DNA from: a virus
DNA: 40,177 bases
Strand: one strand, 5' to 3'
Virus record (IMG/VR): IMGVR_UViG_3300042298_001801
Coordinates: 1-40,177 of that record
Part shown: positions 12,281 through 20,674 of the stretch, piece after piece
Position numbering within the stretch: the stretch's first letter is position 1
How the letters are laid out: each line of letters begins with the position of its first letter
Made by a program: the position numbers and the translations under genes
The notes under the pieces: generated by a model
The model's input: the letters and a program-made list of their open reading frames with translations, nothing else
What the model was told of the DNA's origin: nothing
Database searches by the model: none

Positions 12281-13955
12281 ATCGTTGACCTTCCCCAACG
12301 GGAAGAAGTCAATCATTCTCACGGATGCCGAGAAGGAAGCGGCGGCGCGTACATTGCGATTAGCCGAACGCGGCGTATGTCTTTGGGGCAATCAGTTCAA
12401 GGACAATGCGCGGGATGCCTGTAAGTTTATCTTTGGCTACATTCACACGCAAGAGGAAACCACGGGTGCAGAGATGCGGATACCTCGTAAGCGGTATCTG
12501 ATGAACATTGCCCGGAATTGGTACAAGTGCCGCAGATCGGGCAGGACGTTCTACATCCACAAGTCACGGCGTTTGATTGTGTCGTGGTTTGTGCGCTCCC
12601 TAGAGCTATTTGCGGCGGGTTTCAGTAGCGCGGGCTTTGGTATTGCCGCGAAGCACTTCCAGGGCATGAACGGTGCTTGTGCGTTCGTTTGGCGTGTGTA
12701 CTTCCTGTATGAGAGCTTGCGCGTCAATTACCCTGAATGGAACCTAGAGAAATCTAGTCCTCGGGGTGCGGTGCTGAGTAAGGAATTAGACACGCTGATT
12801 CTGCCCAACGGAGCTATTTTCCACGCGCTCAATAGCGATAAGGAAGGCGTTCGCGGTGGCGGTATGTCTTATATCGCTTATGAGGAATTATCGGGGTACT
12901 CCAATCCTGATGCGGTCATTGGGCAGGGTCGAATCATTGTGCAAGGTCCAGCGGGTGAGGTCGGCGGCATGGTTTGCGCCATCTCTAACGCGAGTGCCAA
13001 TCCTGAGTATAAGGCTCAGATCAAGGGTGACCACCAGATCAGACCTGTGGTAGTGCCAGACAAGACGTACAACGCGGATAGCGGCGGTTTGGTGCAAGTG
13101 ATCCACTACAAGGCAGACCCGGCGAAGGATGACGCTTGGGTGACGCTAACAAAGGCTGGAGTACCGCCCCGTGAGTGGGAAGCGGAAATGGAACTCAGCG
13201 ACGAGATACATTCAGGCGATCCCGTCCACGCGCAATTTGAGTACGCGATCCATGCTCCTACATCTGGCAGACATGAGTTATGGAAGATTGACCCTAACGG
13301 CGAACTTATTGGATCGTGGGACTGCTCCACTAGCACGGTTAACTTCTCGTTCGTGCTGAAGCAGATCACAAAGAATCGCCACGGCGAAGATCAGGTGCAA
13401 ACGTTGCTTGGCTATGACTCCGGGGGCGCATCGAACATCTATGCCTTTTGCGAGGGCTTGATGGCTCATTTGCGGCGTAGTTATCCAAGGCTTGAAGGTT
13501 GGCGCATTGAACACTTTGGCGACCCTGCAATGACCGCTCGTAGTGGAAGCGATCCCAACGGACGCACCATGCAGGAGATTATTCGCTCACTTGGCTATAA
13601 CATCAAGGTCGCCCCAACTCAAAACGTGCAAGATCGTCTCAACGGAACGGACAGACTCCAATCTCAGACGTTATCCGATGGCTCCCCGCGTTGGGTAGTC
13701 AATGAGTACGGATGCCCTACGCTTGTTGAGGCTTTGAAGGGCGCGTACTGTTGGCGTGAGATTAAGAATGTGCATACGGGCGGGCAGACGGTGTACAAAG
13801 AGCCAGCGAAAAATGGATTTAGTCACGCTGCGGATGCTAACCAATACGGCGACTTGGTAGCAGATCGAAGGATTAACGCACCAAAACAATCTAGGGAAAC
13901 ATCAGGAGGAATGAAGTTCAATGAGAAAGCGGCATTTGGTAAGCCTAAAAGGTAA
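12273..13955 (+). CDS. terL: Terminase large subunit
   Basis: The 560-residue packaging motor has an ATPase N-terminus with a degenerate Walker A region IHKSRRLIVSWF (about 95-106), a probable Walker B MSYIAYEEL (about 197-205), then a RNase H-like nuclease C-terminus with YDSGGAS (about 380), HFGDPAM (about 414) and HAADANQYG near the end as candidate metal-binding aspartates. It pumps DNA into the procapsid and cuts it. The start is TTG 12273, with GGAG 7 bases upstream. It overlaps the GroES-like gene by 35 bases. Packaging type (pac or cos) cannot be decided by eye, though the circular assembly suits pac-type permutation or terminal redundancy. Confidence 0.88.
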   Translation: MAKSLTFPNGKKSIILTDAEKEAAARTLRLAERGVCLWGNQFKDNARDACKFIFGYIHTQEETTGAEMRIPRKRYLMNIARNWYKCRRSGRTFYIHKSRRLIVSWFVRSLELFAAGFSSAGFGIAAKHFQGMNGACAFVWRVYFLYESLRVNYPEWNLEKSSPRGAVLSKELDTLILPNGAIFHALNSDKEGVRGGGMSYIAYEELSGYSNPDAVIGQGRIIVQGPAGEVGGMVCAISNASANPEYKAQIKGDHQIRPVVVPDKTYNADSGGLVQVIHYKADPAKDDAWVTLTKAGVPPREWEAEMELSDEIHSGDPVHAQFEYAIHAPTSGRHELWKIDPNGELIGSWDCSTSTVNFSFVLKQITKNRHGEDQVQTLLGYDSGGASNIYAFCEGLMAHLRRSYPRLEGWRIEHFGDPAMTARSGSDPNGRTMQEIIRSLGYNIKVAPTQNVQDRLNGTDRLQSQTLSDGSPRWVVNEYGCPTLVEALKGAYCWREIKNVHTGGQTVYKEPAKNGFSHAADANQYGDLVADRRINAPKQSRETSGGMKFNEKAAFGKPKR

Positions 13956-14595
13956 GCGAGTAGCCTATCCACCGATGCAGGGCGTCACGATGGCGCGTGG
14001 CACTATGGCGGTTGCGCTCTATGAAGGCGAGGATACGCAAGGGGCGATCATTCTCACGGACAAGAGCCAGGACAAGGCTATTAGCTGGTTTGGTCGCGTG
14101 GTTGCTGAGAATCATTCAGGATTTAATCTTGGTGATGAAGTAATTACTCTCCCGATGCAAGGCAAGATTTTAGAGCGTTGGAATTATCGTGGTTGCAAGT
14201 ACCCGATAGTCCAGATGTTAGGTATTGAGGTGGACGACTCGGCAGGTGAAGCTGAAGTAAGAAAGCCAGGTATGGAGACTCAAATCGTTATGAAAATTGA
14301 AGAAAAAGGAATCACGCTACCCAAGGGAAAGATTTTAGGCTTTGTGAAGTATCACAACAAGACGGCTGGAGGACTAATTTTGCCAGACCGCGCTAAGAAG
14401 TTTGATTCTACGTGCGTTGTGCTTGCCGTAGGCGAAGGGAGCGAGGTTAAGCCCGGTGATAGGGTGATGTTCTCTGAAAGGGGCGTCATTGAGGCGCATG
14501 GCGATAGCTTCAAACAGTTCTACCCGGAACTAAGCGAAGAGGAAGGACGGTTGATCGTAGTGAATGAGTCGGCACTCTGGGCAATAATTGAATGA
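13921..14595 (+). CDS. Tandem GroES-like co-chaperonin
   Basis: The 224-residue protein contains two GroES-fold copies. Copy 2 (about 130-224) shows KTAGGLIL at 147-154, matching the GroES mobile loop KSAGGIVL, then VVLAVGEGSEVKPGDRVMF, close to the GroES block EVLAVGNG...KVGDIVIF, and the end VVNESALWAIIE, matching MSESDILAIVE. Copy 1 (about 20-112) has TQGAIIL at 39-45 in the loop position and WFGRVVAENHSGFNLGDEVI. GroES loops carry a hydrophobic tripeptide that binds GroEL. The protein probably caps host GroEL to fold capsid protein, as T4 gp31 does. AGGAGGA precedes ATG 13921. It lies between terminase and portal. A tandem GroES is otherwise known from plant Cpn20. Confidence 0.8.
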   Translation: MRKRHLVSLKGKRVAYPPMQGVTMARGTMAVALYEGEDTQGAIILTDKSQDKAISWFGRVVAENHSGFNLGDEVITLPMQGKILERWNYRGCKYPIVQMLGIEVDDSAGEAEVRKPGMETQIVMKIEEKGITLPKGKILGFVKYHNKTAGGLILPDRAKKFDSTCVVLAVGEGSEVKPGDRVMFSERGVIEAHGDSFKQFYPELSEEEGRLIVVNESALWAIIE

Positions 14596-16412
14596 AAGAT
14601 TTTGTAATTGACGTAAACGATAAAAAGGCAGGTACTAAGTTCAACAAGAACGATGAAGTATCAAGGCTAAATCTTGCCCAGCAGATCATTGATTATGCGG
14701 ATAGTGACGAGAGTACGAAGGGAGATTTGCGCCCCGTATGGGATGAAACCACTTCGCACTATTACACGGTTAGCCCTGAGAGACTGATTACGGGACACAT
14801 GGCTTCGCCTAGCAAGATGCCCGTACCTGTTTTGTCTAGCCGAGTAGACGCGATTGTAAACTACATTACGGGTGCGATTACGAACGCATACCCGTACTTT
14901 GTGGGTAACGCTTCGGGTGATGACTATAAGAAAGTCAATCAAGCTGAGGCGATGGTTCAATGGGCTTTAGACCGTGACGGCTTCCCTGCTAAGGCTAGGC
15001 TCTCGGCATGGCAAGCTGTAATGTTCAACAGATCGTATTTCTACGTGACGTTTGGGGCTACGCCTAAGAGTATGCCGGACGCTTTGGAAGGAAGCGCACC
15101 CGTTTCTAATGATCCAGAGTTTGCAGAGTGTGGCGTCCGCGTTAAGGTGATCCACGCTAAGGACTTTATTGCGTACCCGAATAATTGCGAGAGTTTGTCA
15201 GAGTGTGTGTTTGTCGGGTTTAAGGCAGATCGTACACTAAGGCAGATTCGCGCCTTGATGGATCAGGGGTACTTTATTGAGCAGGAACTGATGGAGTCTA
15301 CAAACGCGGGTGAAGACTTCCAGAAGGAAATTGACGCAGGAGGACCATCAATATCATACGAAGACACCGTAGACGAGCCAGTGAAGACCATCATTGGGCT
15401 AGCCAAACTGGATTTGGACAAGAAGGGCAGTTCGTCGTGGTGGGAAGTCGAAGTTTTAGAGTCAAGCCGTCAAACCCTGAGAGTAGTACCTTACACGTAC
15501 CACAGACCATGCTTCTTCGCCCCGACGATTTTACAGCCTTACGGCGAGATATTGACATCAGACTCGGTAGCAAGGAGAATTCTTCCAGCGCACAAGATGA
15601 TTCAGGAAGCGGTGAATCTACAACTGGACGGGATGATGGTGACGACCTTCCCGATGCAATTCTATAACAAGGACAAGGGATTGCCGCTTGAAGTCAATAG
15701 CTACTCTCCGGGGCAACTTGTAGGATGCGAAGGTTTGCCAGAGTTTGTATCGTTCGTAAGCCAATTTAATCCAAGCATGACAGCGGCGATTATTGACATG
15801 GGCAATACGCTTGCCACTCAGGCTGGCTCTATTCCAGACACGGGTACAGGGACGCAATACAACGCTAATTCTACAGCGGCGGCAGTGAACGCAACGGAAA
15901 GCTCGAAAGATGTTTCGGTCAATGCCTACCTTTCCATGTACGCGGGAAGTGAACTCGGTGAAATGGCTGAGTACGTGCGCCATCTTTGCTATGAAAATTA
16001 CGATTTGCTTTATGGCGTCTATGGCGCGGCTTTGCCATGCAAAAGTCAGGACGACTTAGACGTAAAAACCCATTTCACGGTCAATGGTCGCAACGCTGGA
16101 AGTTCTCCACAGAGCCAACTTGCAGGTATTGATGCGATTATGGAAAGGCTTAAATCCGTGGATATGTCAAATCCGGTAGAACGTGCATTGCTAAAAGCAT
16201 TTGTACGCGCCACCAACGTCAGCAACGAACAAGAGGTAATGAATGAGCTTGAACAACTTGAACAGCAGATCACCGAGCAACTCGCCGCCCAAGAGCAAAT
16301 GCAGTCAGGAATGGGCGACATGGCACAAGGGATGCCGCCTGGAATTGATCCAAGTGCTTACGCGGAGGAGGGAGCGATGCCTGGAGGACTTGACGAGTTC
16401 GCAGGGTATTGA
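14592..16412 (+). CDS. Portal protein (podovirus type)
   Basis: The 606-residue product follows the large terminase and the GroES-like protein, and has the usual podovirus portal length. Features are a long helical N-terminus, a central alpha/beta core with KVIHAKDFIAYPNNCESLSECVFVGF (about 180-210), a loop-rich middle and a C-terminal glutamine-rich coiled coil with a flexible Gly/Met/Pro tail. Twelve copies form the ring at the vertex through which DNA passes, and it binds terminase and the tail adaptor. ATG 14592 overlaps the previous stop (ATGA). Confidence 0.87.
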   Translation: MKDFVIDVNDKKAGTKFNKNDEVSRLNLAQQIIDYADSDESTKGDLRPVWDETTSHYYTVSPERLITGHMASPSKMPVPVLSSRVDAIVNYITGAITNAYPYFVGNASGDDYKKVNQAEAMVQWALDRDGFPAKARLSAWQAVMFNRSYFYVTFGATPKSMPDALEGSAPVSNDPEFAECGVRVKVIHAKDFIAYPNNCESLSECVFVGFKADRTLRQIRALMDQGYFIEQELMESTNAGEDFQKEIDAGGPSISYEDTVDEPVKTIIGLAKLDLDKKGSSSWWEVEVLESSRQTLRVVPYTYHRPCFFAPTILQPYGEILTSDSVARRILPAHKMIQEAVNLQLDGMMVTTFPMQFYNKDKGLPLEVNSYSPGQLVGCEGLPEFVSFVSQFNPSMTAAIIDMGNTLATQAGSIPDTGTGTQYNANSTAAAVNATESSKDVSVNAYLSMYAGSELGEMAEYVRHLCYENYDLLYGVYGAALPCKSQDDLDVKTHFTVNGRNAGSSPQSQLAGIDAIMERLKSVDMSNPVERALLKAFVRATNVSNEQEVMNELEQLEQQITEQLAAQEQMQSGMGDMAQGMPPGIDPSAYAEEGAMPGGLDEFAGY

Positions 16413-16413
16413 C

Positions 16414-16512
16414 GTGCCTAAACTTCAGGGCAAGGCAGAGGAATTACGCATTTTGATTACGACACTCCAGACATTAAAAGAAGGGCGTATGCCTTTTGAG
16501 GAAAACCTATGA
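16414..16512 (+). CDS. Small 32-aa ORF between portal and scaffold
   Basis: The frame starting GTG 16414 has AGGG 7 bases upstream and ends in ATGA overlap with the scaffold gene. The product is a single predicted charged helix (KLQGKAEELRILITTLQTLKEGRMPFEENL). A longer frame reaching back into the portal gene (16243) is unlikely. The next gene's GAGGA lies in its last codons, so it could simply be a leader for translational coupling. Confidence 0.45.
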   Translation: MPKLQGKAEELRILITTLQTLKEGRMPFEENL

Positions 16513-17303
16513 CAGACGATCAAGAACTAATCATTGATGACATTGACGAACTAGAGGTTGATTTAGGCGAAGAAGAATCAACCCCCGAACAAGAAGACGC
16601 AGGGGCATCACAAGTGCCGCAAACGCCCGTGCAACAGCCACAGCAGTACGTTTCTGAGGCTGATCGGCTAAGGCAACTAGAAGCTGAGGCAAACCGCATG
16701 GGTTACAGCCTGAGAGAAGCGGCTGAAGAGGAAGAAGAGGAAGATGAGGACGAGTTTTCTTTTGACGATCCTGATATTCGGGAAGTTAAGAAGCACGTCA
16801 AGAAGCAGAGCGCAGATTTAAGTGAATTGCGCGATGAAATCAGGGCAGAGCGCGTGTTTACAAACAACATCGAAAGCCTTGTGAGAGACGCGCAGGAATC
16901 ACTTGCTCAACTTGGGTCAGAGCTTACGGCAGATGGGCGCGACAAGCTGGTTAAGCTGCTTAATCAATCCGATCCTATTGCGCTCCAAAGCTTGATGCAG
17001 GACAACACGCGCAAACTTGCGGTGATTGCAACGGTGATGACTAATCCAGAGTTTTCCAAGACCGCAAAAGGCACTACGAAGGCATACAGCCCCATTGGTA
17101 GGGTGGATGCTCCTGGTATCTCGCGCACACGTAGCGATGCGGCTCCAACAATCCGGATCAGCGACATTGACAAAGATCAGATGGAGTTTATTAAGGCATC
17201 AGCAGAGCGTGACGCTAGGGCAAAAGGTACGACGGTGGACGCTGAGATTAAAGCGGCAGTGAAGGATTACGCGAAACGTGGTCTTTTGACAATGAAGAGG
17301 TAA
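16509..17303 (+). CDS. Capsid scaffolding protein (probable)
   Basis: The 264-residue protein has the composition of phage scaffolds: very acidic N-terminus (about 1-90, including a run of glutamates near residue 75), a coiled-coil centre (about 95-150, DIREVKKHVKKQSADLSELRDEIRAER) and a basic C-terminal helical end (about 220-264) suited to bind capsid protein. It sits between portal and capsid genes. Scaffolds direct procapsid assembly and then leave. GAGGA lies 7 bases before ATG 16509. No family match can be claimed by sequence; assignment is by composition and order. Confidence 0.72.
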   Translation: MTDDQELIIDDIDELEVDLGEEESTPEQEDAGASQVPQTPVQQPQQYVSEADRLRQLEAEANRMGYSLREAAEEEEEEDEDEFSFDDPDIREVKKHVKKQSADLSELRDEIRAERVFTNNIESLVRDAQESLAQLGSELTADGRDKLVKLLNQSDPIALQSLMQDNTRKLAVIATVMTNPEFSKTAKGTTKAYSPIGRVDAPGISRTRSDAAPTIRISDIDKDQMEFIKASAERDARAKGTTVDAEIKAAVKDYAKRGLLTMKR

Positions 17304-17309
17304 GAAACC

Positions 17310-17807
17310 ATGAGAAAAGAAGAAAAGACAGAAGCAGTAGCCGAGTTAGAGGCGACTTTAGGCATTGTTGACACTCCAAAGGCTGAACCAACGGGTACAG
17401 AGCTTGTTGCAGAGGCGTTTTACGAGAGTTTGAGCGACACTAGACCAAGCAACACGACCATCATGGAGTGGGTAAACGAGATCAACCAAAAGCAAGACAA
17501 GATCAAGTTCTGCTATGCCGCAAATACCACTATGGGCGTAGGCGCGGGTGCTGAGGACGGGGTTCAGATGATGCTTAACAAGGGCTACGTCAAGGTATCT
17601 CGCCAGGTGCTAGATGATTTTGGTGCGCCTAAGTGGGATAATCCTTCTATTCACGTTCTTGCGTTACGGAGAGAGCTTGCAGACGCGGAAAGAAGGGAGC
17701 TTAACGAACAGGCAAGGCGTTCGCTTAAACACTTTGGTCAAGGCGGCGTAGAGGGCAAATACGAGCCAGGAGCAGGTGAAACGTTCGTTGTAGGAGCGCA
17801 AAACTAA
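17310..17807 (+). CDS. Unknown 165-aa head-region protein
   Basis: No family recognised. AGAGGT precedes ATG 17310. The N-terminus is helical and acidic (KEEKTEAVAELEATLG), the middle has KIKFCYAANTTMGVGAGAEDGVQMMLNKGYVKVSRQVLDDFG, and the C-terminal helix is charged (ALRRELADAERRELNEQARRSLKHFG). It lies between scaffold and capsid cluster and ends directly before a strong terminator. It may be a structural or assembly factor. Confidence 0.68.
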   Translation: MRKEEKTEAVAELEATLGIVDTPKAEPTGTELVAEAFYESLSDTRPSNTTIMEWVNEINQKQDKIKFCYAANTTMGVGAGAEDGVQMMLNKGYVKVSRQVLDDFGAPKWDNPSIHVLALRRELADAERRELNEQARRSLKHFGQGGVEGKYEPGAGETFVVGAQN

Positions 17808-17813
17808 CAAATT

Positions 17814-17837
17814 GGGGGCAAATAAGCCCCCTTTTTT
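17814..17837 (+). terminator. Intrinsic terminator before capsid genes
   Basis: GGGGGC (17814-17819), loop AAATAA, GCCCCC (17826-17831) and a run of six T. This is an ideal rho-independent terminator. It lies only 7 bases after a stop codon, in the middle of the late block. Confidence 0.9.
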
Positions 17838-17911
17838 GCGTTTGAGACAAAAATTTTGTGCCGTTTGTTACTTAACATAGAGGCTCGGTGCCTCATTAGG
17901 AAAACAAACAC
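17838..17911 (+). promoter_or_regulatory. Capsid-gene leader with stem-loop, putative promoter
   Basis: This 74-base gap follows the terminator and must contain a new promoter if the terminator works. Candidate elements are TTGAGA or TTGTGC and TAACAT (about 17872-17877), but the spacing does not fit sigma-70 well, so a phage sigma promoter is possible. The 5' end of the message would carry a small hairpin GAGGC-TCGGT-GCCTC (17880-17894). AGGA follows, 11 bases before ATG 17912. A 5' hairpin close to the start often stabilises capsid mRNA. Confidence 0.5.
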
Positions 17912-18490
17912 ATGAGCTTACTAGGAACACTAGGCACGTACCGGATTATGAATGGCGCAACGCCGATTATTCGTAATCTTACGGAAGCCGCTTCTCAATC
18001 TTTCAAGGCAGGTCACCCGGTTATTCTTACGTCTAACAAGGTTGCTATTGCTACTACCGCTGGCGCGCTTGTTGACATTGTGCAGTCTGGCACTACATTC
18101 AACTCCACTAACTACGACAACGCAAACATGACCGCAACAACCGTTGTTGGTATTGCGCTTGACGACGCTACAGGCGTAACGGACGCCCCTTGCAGAGTTT
18201 TGATTTGCACCGAAGACGTTGAGCTTTTGGCAAACATTGTTCATAAGACTGTCGCGAGTGGCGTTACCGCTACTACACAGATTGGTCAAACGCTTGGGCT
18301 TATGCTCGGAACGTTTACCACTACTACTGCTGATGCGGCTGGGGAAACCTACACTGCAAAGCGCACACTTGCCGCCGCGTTTGATACCACGGGCGACTTT
18401 GTTATCACAGAGGTTCCTAAGTCTGGAGTTCTCTTTGGTCAGGTCTGGGGCAAGATCGTATCCGGTTCACGAGGACCACTCGCAAGTTAA
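17912..18490 (+). CDS. Capsid decoration or head-fibre protein (probable)
   Basis: The 192-residue protein is rich in Thr, Ala, Val and Gly, with predicted beta strands throughout and almost no charged helix, as in head decoration proteins. It directly precedes the major capsid gene and shares its strong codon bias. ATG 17912 has AGGA at 11 bases. I recognise no specific family. Alternatives are a maturation protease (no catalytic pattern visible) or a second capsid protein. Confidence 0.6.
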   Translation: MSLLGTLGTYRIMNGATPIIRNLTEAASQSFKAGHPVILTSNKVAIATTAGALVDIVQSGTTFNSTNYDNANMTATTVVGIALDDATGVTDAPCRVLICTEDVELLANIVHKTVASGVTATTQIGQTLGLMLGTFTTTTADAAGETYTAKRTLAAAFDTTGDFVITEVPKSGVLFGQVWGKIVSGSRGPLAS

Positions 18491-18503
18491 GGAGATATAG
18501 ACA

Positions 18504-19454
18504 ATGCCAATTACAGCAACTAACGCACCATTACTTATTGATCGAATCAATAAGGTCATTCTTGAACAAGAAGCGAGTATCAATAAGCTCGCCCCGACCA
18601 TCTTCTCAGGCGAGTACAACAAGGAAAGTTCGCAAGACTTCATCCGTGGCGTATCGTCCATGCCTACCCCATCGCTGATTGGCGTTTCCGGTACTTCCGG
18701 TATCGTCAACGCAGTGAGTCCTCACACTCTCACAATCACCTCCGACAAGTACGGTTCGTCCTACCGAATCGGTGAATCGTTTGAGTATTGGGATAGCCGA
18801 AAGGAAGACGTTGCCGCAATGATGGCAAAGGGCTTCCTTCGCTCCTGGGTTGACCTTGAAGAAACCATTGCTGCTAACGTGTTGAATCTTGGATTTACTA
18901 CAGGCGCAAGCGGTGGAACAAAGGTTCTGGAAGCTACCACTTCCATTGCCCTGTTCAGCGCATCGCACACTCAGCGAGACGGTTCTACAGTAAGCAACAC
19001 AGGTACAGCGGCTCTTAGCCTTGACGCTCTTCAAACAGCGGTTATTGCGGCTCAGTACGCAAAGGACTACGACGGACGACCTTGGATTAGCATGGGCGGC
19101 GTGACACTTCACGTTGGCACTGCTCTTTCCATGCTTGCAACTCGGATCGTTGGTTCGACAATGGACCCGAACACTGCAAACAACAGCACCAACCCGATCA
19201 AGAAGAATGGCGTAAGCCCTTACAACGGATTTGTCACTGGTGTTGTGGTTAACCCTCGCATCACTGGTAGCAACTGGTTCTTGCTCCCAACCGACAAGAG
19301 CGACCGTGCGATTATGAAGGTTAAGGACTTTGACACTGGCATCGTCTACGACCGAACTAAGGCTGGCGACAACGGAGATCACATCTTTGACCGCCGCGCA
19401 CACATGGACGTGTTTGTTTCGCAATGGCAAAACACCTACGGTAGCGACGCATAA
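18504..19454 (+). CDS. Major capsid protein (HK97-type fold)
   Basis: This 316-residue product is in the usual place and size for a podovirus major capsid protein. The sequence resembles the compact HK97-like class: an N-terminal helical arm, a P-domain-like part with WDSRKEDVAAMMAKGFLRSW, and an A-domain-like end with GVVVNPRITGSNWFLLPTDKSDRAIMKVKDFDTG. Codon use is strongly biased and the gene has a good AGGAG site, as expected for the most abundant protein. It is a likely client of host GroEL with the phage GroES-like protein. The long open frame on the opposite strand (18606-19430) is a by-product of that codon bias. Confidence 0.86.
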   Translation: MPITATNAPLLIDRINKVILEQEASINKLAPTIFSGEYNKESSQDFIRGVSSMPTPSLIGVSGTSGIVNAVSPHTLTITSDKYGSSYRIGESFEYWDSRKEDVAAMMAKGFLRSWVDLEETIAANVLNLGFTTGASGGTKVLEATTSIALFSASHTQRDGSTVSNTGTAALSLDALQTAVIAAQYAKDYDGRPWISMGGVTLHVGTALSMLATRIVGSTMDPNTANNSTNPIKKNGVSPYNGFVTGVVVNPRITGSNWFLLPTDKSDRAIMKVKDFDTGIVYDRTKAGDNGDHIFDRRAHMDVFVSQWQNTYGSDA

Positions 19455-19466
19455 GGAGAAAAAGGT

Positions 19467-19961
19467 ATGCCTTCAAATTCTTCTTTGCGATTTGACGGAC
19501 TGGGTCTAACCAACCCAGTCAAAGACATTACGGTTGGTACTGCATTTGTCGGGACAACCAACCTTGCGCCTAACGGTATGGAATTCTTTTCCAGAACCGT
19601 GACAATCACTTCGGCGGCGGCGGCAACTCCGGTTTCTATCATTGCTGATGCAGAGGTTGGAACGGGTCGCAAGGTCTATGTCCAGCAAGTTATTGCCACC
19701 GTTGGCGGTGCTACGGCGTGGTCAACTACAGCTAACGTTAAGGTTCAAGATACCAACAGTTCGGCTGTTGACTTCTTCACTATGCTTGTTGCGGCTCTTG
19801 GGTCAAACGCTCGGGCTGTCTTTGGAAGTGCAAACACAACCATCGAAACAGCGGCAGGATCAATGACTGGCGGCACTGCTGGTAAGGGGCTTCAAGTTGT
19901 CGGTAACGCCAACGGTGCAGGCTCCACTCTTACGGTTACGGTAACAGGGTTCATCGGCTAA
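19467..19961 (+). CDS. Beta-rich head protein, unknown (164 aa)
   Basis: The protein is rich in Ala, Thr, Val and Gly and looks all-beta. GGAG and AAGGT precede ATG 19467. It follows the capsid gene directly, the usual place for a cement or decoration protein. Length and composition are near those of trimeric cement proteins, but no family signature is seen. Its stop overlaps the next start by one base (TAATG). Confidence 0.65.
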   Translation: MPSNSSLRFDGLGLTNPVKDITVGTAFVGTTNLAPNGMEFFSRTVTITSAAAATPVSIIADAEVGTGRKVYVQQVIATVGGATAWSTTANVKVQDTNSSAVDFFTMLVAALGSNARAVFGSANTTIETAAGSMTGGTAGKGLQVVGNANGAGSTLTVTVTGFIG

Positions 19962-20674
19962 TGCTATTTTCGGAAGTTCAGACTGAGGTTCAAGCTGGTC
20001 ATTCCGGCATTGACCAAACAACGGCAAGGTTCTTTATCCAAGAGAGCCTTAACGACTTGTGTTCTGAACTTCCACTAGCATTATCGTCTTGTTCATTGAT
20101 CGTCACGTCTGGCACTGGGGAGTACAGCATTGCCGCTGGCTCCCCGTTTTATCTTCTCGGTAGTGCAACGGCTACATCTTCGCTTCAAATTGATAGGCTT
20201 AACTCTGTATTCTATGTTCAGTCTTCTACAAGCGCGTATGAGCTAAAGCCAACCACCACAGAAATTCTTGATGCAATTTATCCTGGTTGGAGGTACGAAT
20301 CTACCTCACTTCCAACGCATTACTACATTGACCGCACATCCGCTGGTGTACCTGTTATTGGGTTTTATCCTGTCCCTGGTACAACATCTAGCCCCGCCAA
20401 TGGCACGGGCTTCCCACGGGTTGATATGCGGTTCAGAACGCGCATAACGGCAACCTACGGTGGTAGCGATGCGGTTCCAGATTCTTTCCCGTACCCTATG
20501 GCGATTGTCTATGGTGCGCTTTACCGTATTGTTGGCAGAGAGACGGATTCAGGCTTGGAGAACAAGTGGCTCCGTATGTACCGTGCTGAGATTGGGAAGA
20601 TTCAGTCCTCAGTGCTTAAAGAGAGCCAAGATTTGCCCCGCGTACAATCCTCAGTGCGGGGGTTTAGCCTTTGA
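19961..20674 (+). CDS. Head-tail adaptor (tail tubular A-like)
   Basis: The 237-residue product fits the adaptor placed between portal and nozzle in short-tailed phages (T7 gp11, P22 gp4-like). The N-terminal helices (EVQTEVQAGHSGIDQTTARFFIQESLNDLCSELPLAL) resemble the adaptor helical bundle, and a beta domain and a C-terminal helix follow (ENKWLRMYRAEIGKIQSSVLKE). It would form a 12-fold ring under the portal and bind the nozzle encoded next. ATG 19961 overlaps the previous stop. The name is by analogy in position and layout. Confidence 0.72.
   Translation: MLFSEVQTEVQAGHSGIDQTTARFFIQESLNDLCSELPLALSSCSLIVTSGTGEYSIAAGSPFYLLGSATATSSLQIDRLNSVFYVQSSTSAYELKPTTTEILDAIYPGWRYESTSLPTHYYIDRTSAGVPVIGFYPVPGTTSSPANGTGFPRVDMRFRTRITATYGGSDAVPDSFPYPMAIVYGALYRIVGRETDSGLENKWLRMYRAEIGKIQSSVLKESQDLPRVQSSVRGFSL

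Noticed and set aside
16243-16413. 89-codon frame starting inside the portal gene
   Set aside because: It overlaps the glutamine-rich portal tail for most of its length. Only the last 32 codons, outside the portal, are retained as a possible small gene.
18606-19430. 274-codon open frame on the minus strand, antisense to the capsid gene
   Set aside because: It mirrors the biased codon use of the major capsid gene, has an odd cysteine-rich, low-complexity product and no ribosome site or operon partner.
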